A stretch of DNA of 64,000 nt, from the NCBI GenBank assembly GCA_943737045.1, contig CALSFV010000668.1:62001-126000 (forward strand). The letters run 5' to 3'. This document shows, one piece after another, positions 1 to 11,375 of the stretch. Every line of letters begins with the position of its first letter. The stretch's first letter is position 1. Below the pieces are notes generated by a model. That model was not told the DNA's origin and did no database searches. It saw nothing but the letters and a program-made list of their open reading frames with translations. Source of the stretch: Parapristionchus giblindavisi (taxonomy: Eukaryota > Nematoda > Chromadorea > Rhabditida > Diplogasteridae). Made by a program: the position numbers and the translations under genes.

Positions 1-286
1 GAGAGGGAGAGGGACCGATCAGATGTCCTTACAAAGAGGAGGGGGAGGCTCTCCTTCACACGCCCCCTGGCTTCCCCACTGGCTTACCTGACGCACTAAT
101 GAGCTACAATGAACATCTTTCAGACAACCGTAATAATGCTCATGGGAAACCAATTCGAATGGAGAAGAACATTCATAAGGGGGGGGGGTAGCTTGCTCGA
201 CATCCCTCATTTGCTCAAACCTACGGTCATTCACTTATCTATACCTCTCCAGCCCCACCTTTAAACCTTTCACAGTAATCATGTCT
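1..286. other. Window edge, no gene resolved
   Basis: Purine-rich start. A plus-strand frame is open from about position 3 to a run of ten G at 179-188 and stops directly after it (TAG 189-191). A length change in the G run would extend it, but nothing in the translation is recognisable. I see no confident gene here. Confidence 0.3.
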
Positions 287-287
287 A

Positions 288-298
288 CCTTTTTTCAG
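288..298 (+). promoter_or_regulatory. Probable trans-splice acceptor before the PIP-box gene
   Basis: A polypyrimidine tract ending in TTTTTTCAG lies two bases before the ATG at 301. In nematodes this arrangement is typical of spliced-leader trans-splicing. It could instead be a normal intron acceptor with a 5' exon further upstream, but no convincing upstream exon was found. Confidence 0.5.
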
Positions 299-300
299 AA

Positions 301-677
301 ATGGCATCGTCAAAGATCATCATCAATGGAAAAATCCTTCCCGTCTTCAAGACGGGGTATGTTGAATTGATTAATGTTTTAAACTAAATCATTTTTTTCC
401 TTTTTCAGGAAGGACTTCGAGTTATTGAAGCGGTATTATTATAATGGCGTTCAGGAGAAGGGAGAGGGAGGAAAGGAGTTGATATAGTCATCATGATAAT
501 AATAAAACCACTATTCACTTTTAGAATCTCCGCCAAACGAAGATGACAGACTTTTTCGCAAAGGTGGTGGTGGTTAAGGAGCAGGAGGTCATCACCATCA
601 TGGACGAGGAGGAGGAGGAGGTGGCGAAGAAGAAAAGAAGAACCATACCTATCATCACAATAGAAGATGATGATTGA
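301..677 (+). pseudogene. PIP-box protein copy A, splice donor of exon 2 lost
   Basis: Three exon blocks can be read: 301-356 (starts MASSKIIING), 409-478 and 525-677, 92 codons in all if spliced. Exon 3 starts NLRQTKMTDFFAK, a canonical PCNA-interacting PIP box (Q-x-x-M-x-x-F-F) with the TD pair of high-affinity boxes, followed by an acidic run (DEEEEE), a basic KKKRR patch and a DDD end. Intron 1 is 357-408 (GTATGT...TTTTTCAG). The donor of intron 2, present in the copy at 26.3 kb as GAG|GTGAGT, is missing here because about 4 bases are deleted (GAGTTGATATAG). Translation would then run on to TAG at 485-487 and lose the PIP box. PIP boxes of this kind occur in p21-type CDK inhibitors and other PCNA clients; no other domain is recognised, so the function is unknown. 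Exon 3 remains open, so an undetected alternative donor is possible. Confidence 0.55.
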
Positions 678-1244
678 ATGTAAATATGTGTAAATATACC
701 ACCTAGTATATTATCAGCCGAGTCACATTCGCAGTTCAAATCGTTATTAATGAATAGTGATTACCCTACTCTTTTTGCATCCTATTTATTCATCTTCTCT
801 CTTTTTGACCCAATAGCTCCTACCATTCCCCAATTGCATCTCTCATTGTAAGACCATCTTAGAAATTCAATCGTGTCACACAATAACATCGGACTCCTCC
901 ACCGATTATTCTATGCACTACTCACTATTGGTGCTACTATCTCTAATCCTTTCAAGTCCTGCTCGTTTCCAGCACTTCTATATATCGGACCAGTGACACG
1001 TGCGAGGGATGATCCCATCAATGAGAGATACCCCCCTCTTTCTGCCCCATTCTATCATTCTTTCCTTCTTCTTTCCCATATAGTCAATCCCTGCCCAACT
1101 TTACCCTCTTTCGATATAAATTTATGTCGAGAGTGTTATGTGATCTATTATCTTTGATTTACAAACCTGTATTGTTTCATGCTGAGCATGTCGATAAATA
1201 TATATGTCTGTGTATCATTTTTTTATGTCTCATAAAACCATTTC
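678..1244. other. Intergenic, nothing recognised
   Basis: AT-rich sequence after the PIP-box gene. Frames at 873-1157 and 1124-1465 (plus) are low-complexity readings without family resemblance. No RNA gene or repeat boundary seen. Confidence 0.3.
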
Positions 1245-1404
1245 TATACTATGCATCGTTTATTGATAACAACAACAACAGAACAAAAGGCAGAGGTAGA
1301 GAGAGAGGGAGAGGTAGAAATAGTGGGAGAGGGAGAGGGAGAAGGAGAGGGACAGGCAGAGGGAGAGGGAGAGCGGGAGACAGACAGACAGATGGAGAGG
1401 GAGA
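1245..1404. repeat. Duplicated segment with GGGAGA microsatellite
   Basis: The stretch from about 1245 (ATGCATCGTTTATTGATAAC) recurs at 26609, again just after a PIP-box gene copy. It runs into (GGGAGA)n-like purine repeats. It marks the shared flank of the 1.2-5.8 kb and 26.6-29.2 kb direct duplication. Confidence 0.6.
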
Positions 1405-1813
1405 GGGACCAAATTTATTTATTTATTTATTTCTTTATTCCATCAAATATAATAATAAAAGGTGATATGTGTAGGATCAGAAGAGGGATAAATGGATTTC
1501 CGTCGCATAAGGCGATTTCGGTTTTGGCTCGGTGGCAGTTTTAAAGGATGGGGGTTTAGGGACGAATACGAGAATCTTTAATGATGAGGTTGGAGGGGAG
1601 ATTTGATAACCCTGCACGGAAGGGTTTGGGGGGAGAAAAAACTAATTGGGAGGGGAGCGTATTCCAAGTATCTATACTTCTAGAGGCACATGTCGAATGG
1701 GTAGTAGAAATCCTATGTGGGAGAACAATACGAAGTGGATGAGATAGACGGTTGTGTTGTGAGGGAAGAACAGAAAACAGATTAGATGAATCGAACAAAT
1801 TAATCTTATGCAT
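1405..1813 (-). mobile_element. 3' end of a non-LTR retrotransposon (CR1-like), truncated
   Basis: On the minus strand 1813-1556 encodes the extreme C-terminus of a reverse-transcriptase polyprotein: LRIVLPHRISTTHST, then WNTLPSQL, colinear with LRIILPFKISTTSHS and WNNLPDAI of the longer element at 31-33 kb. It is followed by a short 3' UTR and a tail of (AAAT) repeats near 1410-1437 (minus reading GATGGAATAAAG then AAATAAAT). The 5' part is missing. It abuts the second PIP-box copy and may have replaced its first exons. Confidence 0.65.
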
Positions 1814-1858
1814 AGTATTATGTATAAATTGAATGTCATAAATAGCTCTCCTATATAA

Positions 1859-2026
1859 AAAATAAGCAAATTAACGGATTTCTTCGCAAAGGTGATTAAG
1901 GAGGAGGATGCACCTCCCATAGACATCACTATCAAAGACGACGACGACGAGGAGGAGGAGGTCGCGAAGAAGAAAAAAGAGGGTGGAGAGTGTTATACTC
2001 ATAATCACCATCAAGATGATGATTGA
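1859..2026 (+). pseudogene. PIP-box protein copy B, last exon only
   Basis: An open frame at 1859-2026 reads KISKLTDFFAKVIKEED, an acidic DDDDEEEE run, KKKK and a DDD-TGA end. It aligns with exon 3 of copies A (525-677) and C (26441-26593); from the TDFF codons to the stop all are 51 or fewer codons with the same order of acidic and basic blocks. The PIP-box glutamine is replaced (ISKLTDFF), so canonical PCNA binding is doubtful. No first or second exon is found upstream: the sequence there is a LINE fragment. It also has a His/Asp tail (THNHHQDDD) that the other copies lack. Confidence 0.55.
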
Positions 2027-2224
2027 AAACTTGATTAGTCATTGCATATATGTGTGTGTGTGTATCGGTTGTATTTATTTAATTATTTATCATACATCCA
2101 ATAAAGATGAGTTTACGGTGGATGAGGGTACGGTAGGTCGGTAAGGGTTACGGTAGATGACAGCCTCTCTACCAGTTTAGCTGAAAAAATCAATCATAAT
2201 CATCTAATCATATTAAGCATCGTT

Positions 2225-2601
2225 TTATTATGATTTGATTTATAGTGTATATATAGCTTTATAAAAGAAAAGTTTAAATTTCCTATTTTGTAAAAAAATA
2301 GTTGCACATACTTTAACGGGGGGAATGTGAGCAGCAGTAGTGGGTTTCCGTGTCGGGCGGCGGGGCGCCCTATAGATAAAGTTTATTATGTATAATAATA
2401 AAAATAAGAATGAAATAATAAATATAGAAGAATGAGTAATTTCTAATTCACCATTCTTACGCAGTTTATGTTAATATTGATAATACACTAACCAAGAGAG
2501 TGGTGTGGGGGACGTTTTTTTCTTCTCTCCTACAGGTCTGCTGCTGCTGCTCTTGGGGGTAGAAGCAGATCCCAACTAAATACGTAAACATTGATCAATA
2601 T

Positions 2602-2670
<69 letters not shown>

Positions 2671-3290
2671 CTTTATAAAAAAGTTTAAATTTTCTAGTTT
2701 GTAAAATAGTTACACATACTTTAATGTCATGAGTGTGCGCTGCGGGAGTGGGCTTCCTCGTCGTCCTACGAGGAGCCCTATAGAAAGAGTTTATTAATAT
2801 GTATAATAATGAGAATGAATTAATAAATATAGAAGAGTGAAGAATGCCTAATTCACCATTCTTACGCAGTTTATGCTAATATTGATAATACACTAACCAA
2901 GAGATAGGATTGGGGGGGACGTTTCTTTCGTCTTCTTCTCAATTAGACGTCTGCTCTTTGGGGTGTAGCATGATCCCTGAATACGTAAACATTGATCAAT
3001 AATAAATATGTATAAATAAATATATAGCTTTATAAAAGAAAAGTTTAAATTTTCTAGTTTGTAAAATAGTTACACATACTTTAACGGGGGGAATGTGAGC
3101 AGCAGTAGCGGATTTCCGTGTCGGGCGGAGGGGCGCCCTATAAATAAAGTTTATTATGTATAATAATAAAAATAAGAATGAAATAATAAATATAAAAGAA
3201 TGAAGAATATCTAATTCCCCATTCTTATTCAGTTTATGATAATATTGATAATACACTAACCAAGAGAGCGGCGTCGGAGAAGAAGGCATG
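2225..3290 (+). repeat. Tandem triplication of a ~350 bp unit
   Basis: Three divergent copies start at about 2237, 2668 and 3020, each with GCTTTATAAAA, then ACATACTTTAA, a GGGCG block, AATAAAGTTTATTA, CACCATTCTTACGCAG and TTGATAATACACTAACCAAG. A single copy of the unit is at about 26740-26900 in the duplicated block. No coding potential. Confidence 0.7.
2605..2669. repeat. (TA)n microsatellite
   Basis: About 32 uninterrupted TA/AT units between the first two copies of the tandem unit. Confidence 0.95.
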
Positions 3291-5733
3291 AGCGGTTTCT
3301 GTAAATAGTACGGATAATATCGTGAGATAGAATCATAACATGGAGGGAAAGAAGGTGAAAGGGACGGAAGGGCTAAGTAAGAGGTAGTGGTAAGCTACCT
3401 TCGAACATGCTAGGAATGACTGAGCGTACTACGTGTTCTAGATGTGAAACGGGGGCTGAATTATGTGTGGTAATCATAATTCTATTGTTGCGTTGTATAG
3501 TAATAAGACATGAATGGGTGGGAATATACTTGTATACCCGTCTCTCCCTCTGCCTGGCTCTCTTGTAGGAGAGATGTCCATCGCTATTTAGAGAGGGGGA
3601 GGAACGTCTGGTAGCGAATTTTACTTGTTAGTGCTAAACAATTATTGCGTAGTTGATTATTGTTATGAGGTGAACAGAAAATACTATTTATCGAAGGGCC
3701 ATGGATAGGAAAAAAATCAATTTACATGTCATAGGTGTGACATGTTTGGGGAGAGACTGTACGAATACCTGGGTGGGGGAGGTTACATGCATTTTTTTTC
3801 AGATTCGACTTGATATTTTCTAAATTTTGCAAGGCAGGGCTATGCGCAGGTTCCCTATGGGTAAGGCGCGTGAAAACATCATAAAAGAGGAAGAAAAGCA
3901 GAAGGGAAAGTGGAAAAAAAAGAAAAGAAGAGTATATACAAGATGCAGACCGCATGCCATTTCTGAAGTGGCGCTTATAATTACATTTTTTACATTTTTT
4001 TCCATTTAATCACTTTATCGAGATCAACTAACAATAATCGGTTCCAGTGCGCGCTCAAGTATGTTTTAATAGTTGATATGAAAGGTATAGAAAAGAAGAG
4101 GATGTACAAAGGAAAGAGGATGTACACCGAACTGTAAGCCAAATGGCAGTTTGTGCTTGTAAAGTATCTTTAATAGTTGATATCAAAGGTATTATCTTTT
4201 TTATGTTTAATAAATCACAAACGGTCTTTACCTTGACATTCCTTTGAGCGATTCCTCATCGTGGAATATATTTTTTATTATAATGAAACGGCGCTAGGCC
4301 ATTCTATTATATCGGGCGATGTAAGCACCTGAAAATACAAGGTTTTGATTTAGCGAATTTCGTTGTAAAGATAACGTGTTAGAAAGGTCTGTCGGAAGGA
4401 AAGCGAAGTAGAAATGTCATGAAAACATTAAAGTTTGTCAATAAAAACAACTCAAACTTAAAGAGAAGAAGTAAAAGCAAGAAATTGAGCTAATGGAAAG
4501 AGGAAAAAGTGTGCCCCACAGCAAGCAAGAACTGTGAAGTGCAGTATTTAACACTTTTTATGTATTTTTTTAACACAAAAAGTGTTGAAACAAAGTACTT
4601 CACAGAGTTTGTGTGCAGTCGAGCACACTTCTCTTTGTGCGTAATGAACAGAGAAGAGGGAGTGAATGGGTTACTTCTGCAATATACAGACCAATCGACA
4701 GAGATTACAGCTTTATATGCATAACCCTTATGGGGGCGTGGCAAACGTCTAGAAGCTTAAAGGGGCGGGACAACAGTCTATACATTATGCACACTATTTC
4801 GTTGAGCAGTTAGGGTAGAACAAGGAATTCGAAGGACAGAGTACTGTCGAGCCTGCTCTGAAAGCAACAATAACAAGGTCCATATAATTTAAGTATTCCT
4901 TCGGTCGGAAAACTTTGTAAAGTGGCACCGAGCAAAAAACTGGTTTTTTTTGTAATAGGAAATCCATTAAAAACTTTTCGTTCTTTGAATTTTACTTTAT
5001 AACAGTGTCTGTGTAATTGGTTACTGCCAACGAGAAAGCACCTTCCTCTTTAATCTCGGATTTCCATTCGATCAACCATCAAAACGAAAAAAAAGACGTT
5101 TGAGACACATTGTGCCGAATTTTGACAAAACTTTACAAATTTCCGATTTTAGCATTTCTCACGATGCTCCTTATCTTTTTTTTTCTTTTGGAAGTATTGC
5201 TCTTATTTACAAAAAAAGTGAAAAAATCGGGAGTGTCGTGGAGCAAAATCGGAATACTGCAGCATACTGTAAAATCTTACAGTAAATATGGTGCCACGCA
5301 TCCACCTGTTCCTTTGTCCATCTCTAACGAGCGAAGGTTCTCTCTACCCCTTCTTCCTCTCACTCTCCTTCTCTCTCCCACTCTTTCTCACTCTCTCTCA
5401 CTTTCTCTCTCACTCCCTCTCGCTCTCTCTCTCTCTCTCACCCTCTCTCTCCCTCTTCCTCTCTCGCTGAGATAATTAGTTATCTAATCTAGGTTTTCCA
5501 TCAGCAATGTTTTAAAGATCTTCATTGTCTTATTATTACAGCTCATTAGCCCATCAGATATGTACAGTACTCTTTAGAGGACTCAGTAGGAGAATGTTTG
5601 AGAATGGAGATAGAGAGGGAGGGAGAGAAAAGCAGGTGGGTTATCTTCGCGTTCCCTCTGGCAGAGCATCAGACTGGCATATTATCTAAAAGAGTTTTAG
5701 GTTCATGTCAAAACTGTTATAAAGCAAAATATT
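3291..5733. repeat. Left copy of a direct segmental duplication, no gene
   Basis: Runs of near identity to 26880-28880 in the same order: GAAGAAGGCATGAGCGG (3281 and 26909), ACATGGAGGGAAAGAAGG (3338 and 26959), the GGCGCTAGGCC region (4290 and 27450), the hairpin at 4503, TGTGCCGAATTTTGACAAAA (5110 and 28320), CT-rich tract 5330-5470, and CAGGTGGGTTATCTTCGCG (5633 and 28795). No coding exon recognised. Ends at the tRNA gene. Confidence 0.7.
4503..4633. repeat. Hairpin element, TGTGAAGTG family
   Basis: Inverted ends AAAAAGTGTGC and GAGCACACTTCTC with inner ACTGTGAAGTGC and GTACTTCACAG, separated by poly-T. Related hairpins are at 10468, 27702 and 63043. Confidence 0.6.
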
Positions 5734-5806
5734 AGCCTCGTACGGGGCTCGAACCCGGGACATTCAGATTAAAAGTCTGACGCTCTACCAACTGAGCTAA
5801 CGAGGC
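5734..5806 (-). tRNA. tRNA-Lys (anticodon UUU)
   Basis: Read on the minus strand from 5806: acceptor GCCTCGT pairs with ACGAGGC, D stem GCTC/GAGC, anticodon stem TCAGA/TCTGA with loop CTTTTAA (anticodon TTT), variable ATGTC, T arm CCGGG-TTCGAGC-CCCGT, 73 nt with the discriminator base. The first T-stem pair is C:T, a mismatch, and everything else pairs. No intron. The duplicate at 28887-29238 has a changed anticodon and an insertion. The single mismatch does not exclude function. Confidence 0.9.
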
Positions 5807-5974
5807 TGTGTTGAAGCATTGTAAAGAATGTTCTGTGTAATTTCCTTTCGGCTATTTATGAAAAAGTCTTCTGATCATCCTTTTGTTGTTTACACCATGG
5901 CGATCTATATAGATTTTATATACAGCCTTACGTTTTCATATAGTGTTCTCCCTCTCACCAAACACCATTACTAT

Positions 5975-7719
5975 TATATGAGAGGAATCGCGAGAAAATC
6001 GACCGTTTCGGAGGGTCCGCGGACATAGAAAATTCGACCCCCTGAAAAATTCAGAATAAGTACTTTGAACGATGCTCTATCGAACTGCGTTTTCCGAATT
6101 TGCATATCTGCTCTCATTTTCGAATAGCGGTAGGGCAAAGTTGGCAGGTACGGTTTTTTTGGCTCGAGTGTGCGTCAGAAAAATGATCATAACTCCGTTC
6201 AAAATAATGATAGACACTTTTTCAAAAAAAGCATCGAAAGAGGAGATCTTGCGCAACATTTACCAGTTGATGACGTCATTTTTCGACCATGCGCCGGTGC
6301 TGGGCGGTCGGTTTTATGAAAAAGTGACGTAACTTTCCTAATCGGAAAAAGTGCACTTTTCTTCTATGCGCGTTTTGTTGCACCCATATGTGTCTAAAAA
6401 TGACCCAAGTTTCAGAGGATTTCCGAATTGGAAAAAAAAGCGTTGATTTTAGTGACGCGACCTCGGCTTATTCCTTTATTTAGTGACGCGACCTCGGCTT
6501 ATTCCTTTATCAAGAAACAGCAAAGAAGCTAAAATGACTCAAAAACATCCGAAAAAACATTACGAGCTCAAAATACCCATATATGACAGTTATATGAAAC
6601 ACAAAATCACCAAGTTCCGAAAAATTTGAAAAAAACCGTATTTTGCTTTTCCACGTGGAAAAAACGTTTCAGTAATGATAATTAATCTTTATAATATTTC
6701 TTATAATGTTTTTGAACATTTATGTTTTTGGAAGTGAAGGCCTACCTGCTCTTAGAGCCGAGATATCCGCCATCGAAATTACACGCGCGCGCCCCAACTC
6801 CGCGCGACTGCTCATCATCCGCTCTCTCACTCCCACACGCTCTTTCGTGAACAGACAGGGAGAGAAAAAAAGGAGAAGGGAGACTAACATCTGACAACTA
6901 CACGAAATGGAGATGTTAGAAAACTCTGAGCGAACTACGATAAATAAATAAATAAAATAAGCAAAATCATTCGAGACGTCGAGGTAAAGAGGTACCACTC
7001 TAAAAACACCGAGCGGGTTCGAACCCCGGTTCGATCCAAATCTTTTGCTGATTTTTACAGACACAAAAAACGTGTTCCACGGTATTTTTCGTGCTAAGAA
7101 TGATGAAACAAGTTGTTTTGAGTCATTCTGAGCTGGAAAACGTTTATTTTATGGCAACACATCTCTTCTCTCTTCATCTCTTCATTCACGTTCATTTTCT
7201 TCATCGCGAACGGTCGGTCAGCTCACTCTCTCCCACCGCCCCTTGGAACAGAAGTTCGTGGATCCTTCTCCTAGCAGGAATGACACCCAGGAGAAGTAGT
7301 GTCACAATGAGTGGAACCACAACCATGTTGAAGAATGGAAGTAAGGCAGGTCAACGATCAATCAGGATTGGTACGACGAAAAAAAAACATCTCTTCTCAA
7401 AGGGTAATAGAGGCGGATGGGCGCGCAAGCGAAATGCTCTTCCCGCACATAAGTATAAAACGCTCGCAAGTAAAACAATTTATGGATCCCCGTCGCACTG
7501 CTAGGAATCTACTATAAATTATTGTTAATCCATCACACATATAATTTGTCTCTGTCTCATTCGATCACTAAACTAAAAACATCCTTAAAACATCCGTTTG
7601 TCATCCATTTCTCTTTGTAATATGTTATTTCAATGTTAATTGTTTTCAATTATGACTGATTTCTCTAATAAATGTATCTTATCTAACATTAGTTTTGACA
7701 TTGTACTTCATCATTCCTT

Positions 7720-7763
<44 letters not shown>

Positions 7764-8772
7764 GAAGGTTTGGGGGGGGGGGGGGCTCACACTCGTTCTT
7801 TGTTGTTCAAATGCAACTCTGTTCGCTCAGAGTTTTCTAACATCTCCATTTCGTGTAGTTGTCAGATGTTAGTCTCCCTTCTCCTTTTTTTCTCTCCCTG
7901 TCTGTTCACGAAAGAGCGTGTGGGAGTGAGAGAGCGGATGATGAGCAGTCGCGCGGAGTTGGGGCGCGCGCGTGTAATTTCGATGGCGGATATCTCGGCT
8001 CTAAGAGCAGGTAGGCCTTCACTTCCAAAAACATAAATGTTCAAAAACATTATAAGAAATATTATAAAGATTAATTATCATTACTGAAACGTTTTTTCCA
8101 CGTGGAAAAGCAAAATACGGTTTTTTTCAAATTTTTCGGAACTTGGTGATTTTGTGTTTCATATAACTGTCATATATGGGTATTTTGAGCTCGTAATGTT
8201 TTTTCGGATGTTTTTGAGTCATTTTAGCTTCTTTGCTGTTTCTTGATAAAGGAATAAGCCGAGGTCGCGTCACTAAATAAAGGAATAAGCCGAGGTCGCG
8301 TCACTAAAATCAACGCTTTTTTTTCCAATTCGGAAATCCTCTGAAACTTGGGTCATTTTTAGACACATATGGGTGCAACAAAACGCGCATAGAAGAAAAG
8401 TGCACTTTTTCCGATTAGGAAAGTTACGTCACTTTTTCATAAAACCGACCGCCCAGCACCGGCGCATGGTCGAAAAATGACGTCATCAACTGGTAAATGT
8501 TGCGCAAGATCTCCTCTTTCAATGCTTTTTTTGAAAAAGTGTCTATCATTATTTTGAACGGAGTTATGATCATTTTTCTGACGCACACTCGAGCCAAAAA
8601 AACCGTACCTGCCAACTTTGACCTACCGCTATTCGAAAATGAGAGCAGATATGCAAATTCGGAAAACGCAGTTCGATAGAGCATCGTTCAAAGTACTTAT
8701 TCTGAATTTTTCAGGGGGTCGAATTTTCTATGTCCGGGGGGTGGTCGAACCTCTGGCGATTCCTCTCATATA
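5975..8772. mobile_element. Large foldback element 1 (arms ~955 bp)
   Basis: Left arm 5975-6934 is nearly identical to the reverse complement of 7818-8772. Both ends carry TATATGAGAGGAATCGC, so it is flanked by TA. Just inside, the ends differ: left GAGAAAATCGACCGTTTCGG then AGGGTCCGCGG, right (inward) CAGAGGTTCGACCACCCC. The central 0.88 kb is single copy and contains a GGTTCGAACCCC box at 7018 and, at 7722-7759, a GA repeat followed by G14. A 31-bp direct repeat (TAGTGACGCGACCTCGGCTT...) is present in both arms (6450-6510, 8243-8305). No transposase ORF is recognised; an 86-codon frame at 6072 and its mirror are repeat translations. It is a non-autonomous foldback transposon or a palindromic duplication of one. 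A second copy is at 20821. Confidence 0.8.
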
Positions 8773-9245
8773 TGTATCTGAGAGTCTTTGCCCTTCCTAA
8801 TTTCGTCGTTTGGCACACCGCTGCCAGAGAGTGCGTAGTCCCCGCAAAGGTTCGGACTCTTTCTCGCCTCTCCCTGACTCTCTCCAAATTTTCTCTTCAC
8901 TCCACCCACCTCCCCCCATTGAGGCACGTTTGAAGACATATCCCCTCTAATCTGAGAGCTTACATAGCTGCAACATCAGAGTTGTAGCTCACATAGATCC
9001 GGTTCTGATTCTTTATTGGATGAGTGGATACGATCAAAACAAATGAAATTACATTCCTTCTACGTTTCCGATGGAAATCAAAACAATTACTGTTCAAAAT
9101 AAGTATTGATGTGGACAGTTGAATTTCTCTCGATGATCAGAGGAGTCAGATTTGCCCCTGAATATATATGATGGCGAGTCCCTGTCATTCCATTTATTTT
9201 TTTTCATTTCAATGATTCATTGAGGCACATTGTTAACTAGGGTTG
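8773..9245. other. Unassigned, no gene seen
   Basis: Single-copy AT-rich sequence between two inverted-repeat elements. No exon or RNA gene was recognised. Confidence 0.3.
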
Positions 9246-9451
9246 TACACAGCGATCTGATCGGCTTATTAGCGATATTTCCTTTTCGCATATCTCGGGA
9301 AATCTGCTAAAATTTCAAAAATTGGTGCTACAATTCACTCGATCTATTGAACATCTAGCTATGGCCAAAGAACCATTTTCAGAAAAGTTGTCGTTCATGA
9401 GTTACAAGATGGGCGACGTTTCCTAATGACTCAATCAGATCGCTGTGAGTA
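9246..9451. mobile_element. MITE with TA target duplication, 206 bp
   Basis: Ends TACACAGCGATCTGATC and (reverse) TACTCACAGCGATCTGAT. Flanking TA suggests a Tc1/mariner-type non-autonomous element. No ORF. Confidence 0.65.
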
Positions 9452-9494
9452 CATGGTTCGAACATGGTGGGAAGTCACGCCTTGATGTAGCTCA

Positions 9495-9610
9495 CAAGGG
9501 AAGCATCAGTTGCGACGGAAACGATTCTGAAAGCGACCCATATGAGTCGGTTGAGGGGGAGACCGTCAAAACTGTTTTCAAAAGTTGCCAACCTGTTATA
9601 CCAATCGATA
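9495..9610. mobile_element. Partial CAAGGGAAG-type element
   Basis: Begins CAAGGGAAGCATCAGTTGC and continues GACGGAAACGATTCTGAAAG, matching the end of the complete element at 24958-25359. The opposite terminus was not found, so this is a decayed or truncated copy. Confidence 0.55.
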
Positions 9611-10010
9611 TTCGTTAACTCGGATTTCCGGTAAAAGTGTACGAACACCTGCCACTAGGAAAGAGTTTTTCTCTCGGATTTGGATGAAAGTCGATTCGTG
9701 GATGTGGTCATGAGAAGGCCTATCGACTTGATTTGGCCAAAATCCCAGATTATCGATTTTTTGTGATCTACCACGGAAATTGTCATAACTCGGTTCATTT
9801 TCATGGTACAGGTACAGGACATCAGCCATTCGAATCGTATTTGTATGCTCTCCAAAAAGTTGGAAAAAATCATTTTTTCGTGTGAAACACATTGAAGACG
9901 TCTTTTCCGCCATTGTGTGTCGAACACATGGGTTACAGCGTTTATTGATTAATGTAGACTGATTTGAGGTCCCCTTTTCCCCTTTCCCCTTTCCGTGCAG
10001 GGCTAGTTAA
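9611..10010. other. Unassigned, no gene supported
   Basis: Overlapping minus-strand frames of 90-105 codons exist (9596-9927) but resemble no known family, and an AT-rich codon pattern gives no support. Left unannotated. Confidence 0.25.
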
Positions 10011-10200
10011 GATCTCCCCAGATATAATTATACCTTCATCTAAGATTCGCCCATAGCTCCCAAACTGCCACTGTACCCAAGAACCCTCACCGATATCGCT
10101 ACATTAGCGACGGACATCCATCAATCCCTTTATGTCCTTATTTTTCTTCTTATGCATATTATGATGGAATAAAGAATAAGAATAAGAATAAGAATGAGGT
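10011..10200 (+). mobile_element. LINE 3' end with (GAATAA)n tail
   Basis: Plus-strand GACGGACATCCATCAATCCC, TTATGTCCTTATTTTTCTTC and TTATGATGGAATAAAG followed by AATAAG repeats. The same 3' end lies at 34840-34905 on the minus strand with a (GAAA)n tail. Short microsatellite tails are typical of CR1-like elements. 5' truncated; only 3' UTR visible. Confidence 0.6.
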
Positions 10201-11040
10201 GTCAATTGATTCTACAATATCATTTGTAATTTTACTCATTTCTTTTTTCTTTGTTGACCTTTAAATAAAAATAATCGCTCAACAAAACGAATATGGCATT
10301 TCGTGTTGGTCTCAAACGAAATCTATTCTATATTTACATAATTTATCTGTAATGATAACAATTGGTAACATTTCATAGGAATAGAGATAACATTGTTACG
10401 AGAAGTCCCGATATCGTCATGGCTGAAATGAATGGTTTCATTATTTTCATTTGTAGCTCACAAAGGCATAAGTGTTATCCACAGTGCATAAGACCTGTGA
10501 AGTGTTATATTAACACTGTTTGTGCACAAAAAAATGTTTAAAATAGCACTTCACAAGATCGATCTTTGCAGTTTGCTACTGATAAATGCTATCACTATAT
10601 TAGAATTATCATCAACAACGTAAAAGGATCCCCTCCTAGAAGACTATAGGCAAGTCAGGAGTGGTATGCCTATCATCAAGCAATTGTTGACGAAGTATTG
10701 AGCGAGGACTTCGTGGGTTATCTCTATCTAATTTTTCTCAATTCTGTTTCATGATTCACTATTCGAAAAGGATCAAGTGTAGCGGCTTTGATTCTGAAGA
10801 ACGTCTTAATTGCTGATCAGAAGATGAAAAAGATGAAGATAATTTTGCCCCTTGTATGGAACCTCAGCACGCCCAGACTAATCTGTCGTTTAGCGGCAAC
10901 CATTCCCTCCCTAATGGTTATGTGCTTGATAAAGGTTAATAAACTGTAAACTGTAATAGTTGAAATATTGCATCACTTCTTTAGAATTTTATGACTCACA
11001 ATCAGGGGCCATATCCATGAAGCTTCACTAATAGTCTATC
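10201..11040. other. Unassigned with one hairpin
   Basis: No gene recognised. Contains an imperfect TGTGAAGTG-family hairpin at about 10468-10552 (CATAAGTGTTATCCACAG, GACCTGTGAAGTG, GCACTTCACAAG). Confidence 0.35.
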
Positions 11041-11139
11041 GGCAACACCAAACCAAAGACCAAAGAAAGAGTAGGAGTAATCACATTCACTCATAAACAT
11101 TGATTTTATATTTTACTAACCGTGAGCTCCGCCAGTTCA

Positions 11140-11375
11140 GCAGAGAGAGAAGGGGCAGAGAGAGTGGAAGAGAAAGAGAGAAGAGGAGAGAGAGAGAGAA
11201 GACAGAGAGAAAGAGAGAAGAGGAGAGAGAAGACAGAGAGAAAGAGAGAAGAGGAGAGAGAGAGAAGACAGAGAGAAAGAGAGAAGAGGAGAGAGAGAGA
11301 AGACAGAGAGAAAGAGAGAACGCGACATGTTTCAACGCTAAGAGAAGAGGGAGAGATACGGAGAGAGAAGAGAAA
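11140..11375. repeat. GA-rich minisatellite
   Basis: Repeated GAGAGAGAAGACAGAGAGAA-type units of about 34-38 bp, at least four copies. The arm partner at 62.4-62.5 kb has an exon-like GC-richer sequence instead. Long frames on both strands here are repeat translations. Confidence 0.85.

Noticed and set aside
5110..5475. 121-codon plus frame ending in Ser/Leu/Pro repeats
   Set aside because: It runs into a CT-rich tract; the duplicate at 28.3-28.6 kb does not preserve the frame.
7008..7040. Possible tRNA gene because of GGTTCGAACCCC
   Set aside because: No acceptor pairing or D arm could be found; only a B-box-like motif.
7200..7500. Coding exon inside foldback element 1
   Set aside because: Frames change several times and stops interrupt; no family match.
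9596..9927. Two overlapping minus frames of 90-105 codons
   Set aside because: No recognisable family, no splice or start support.
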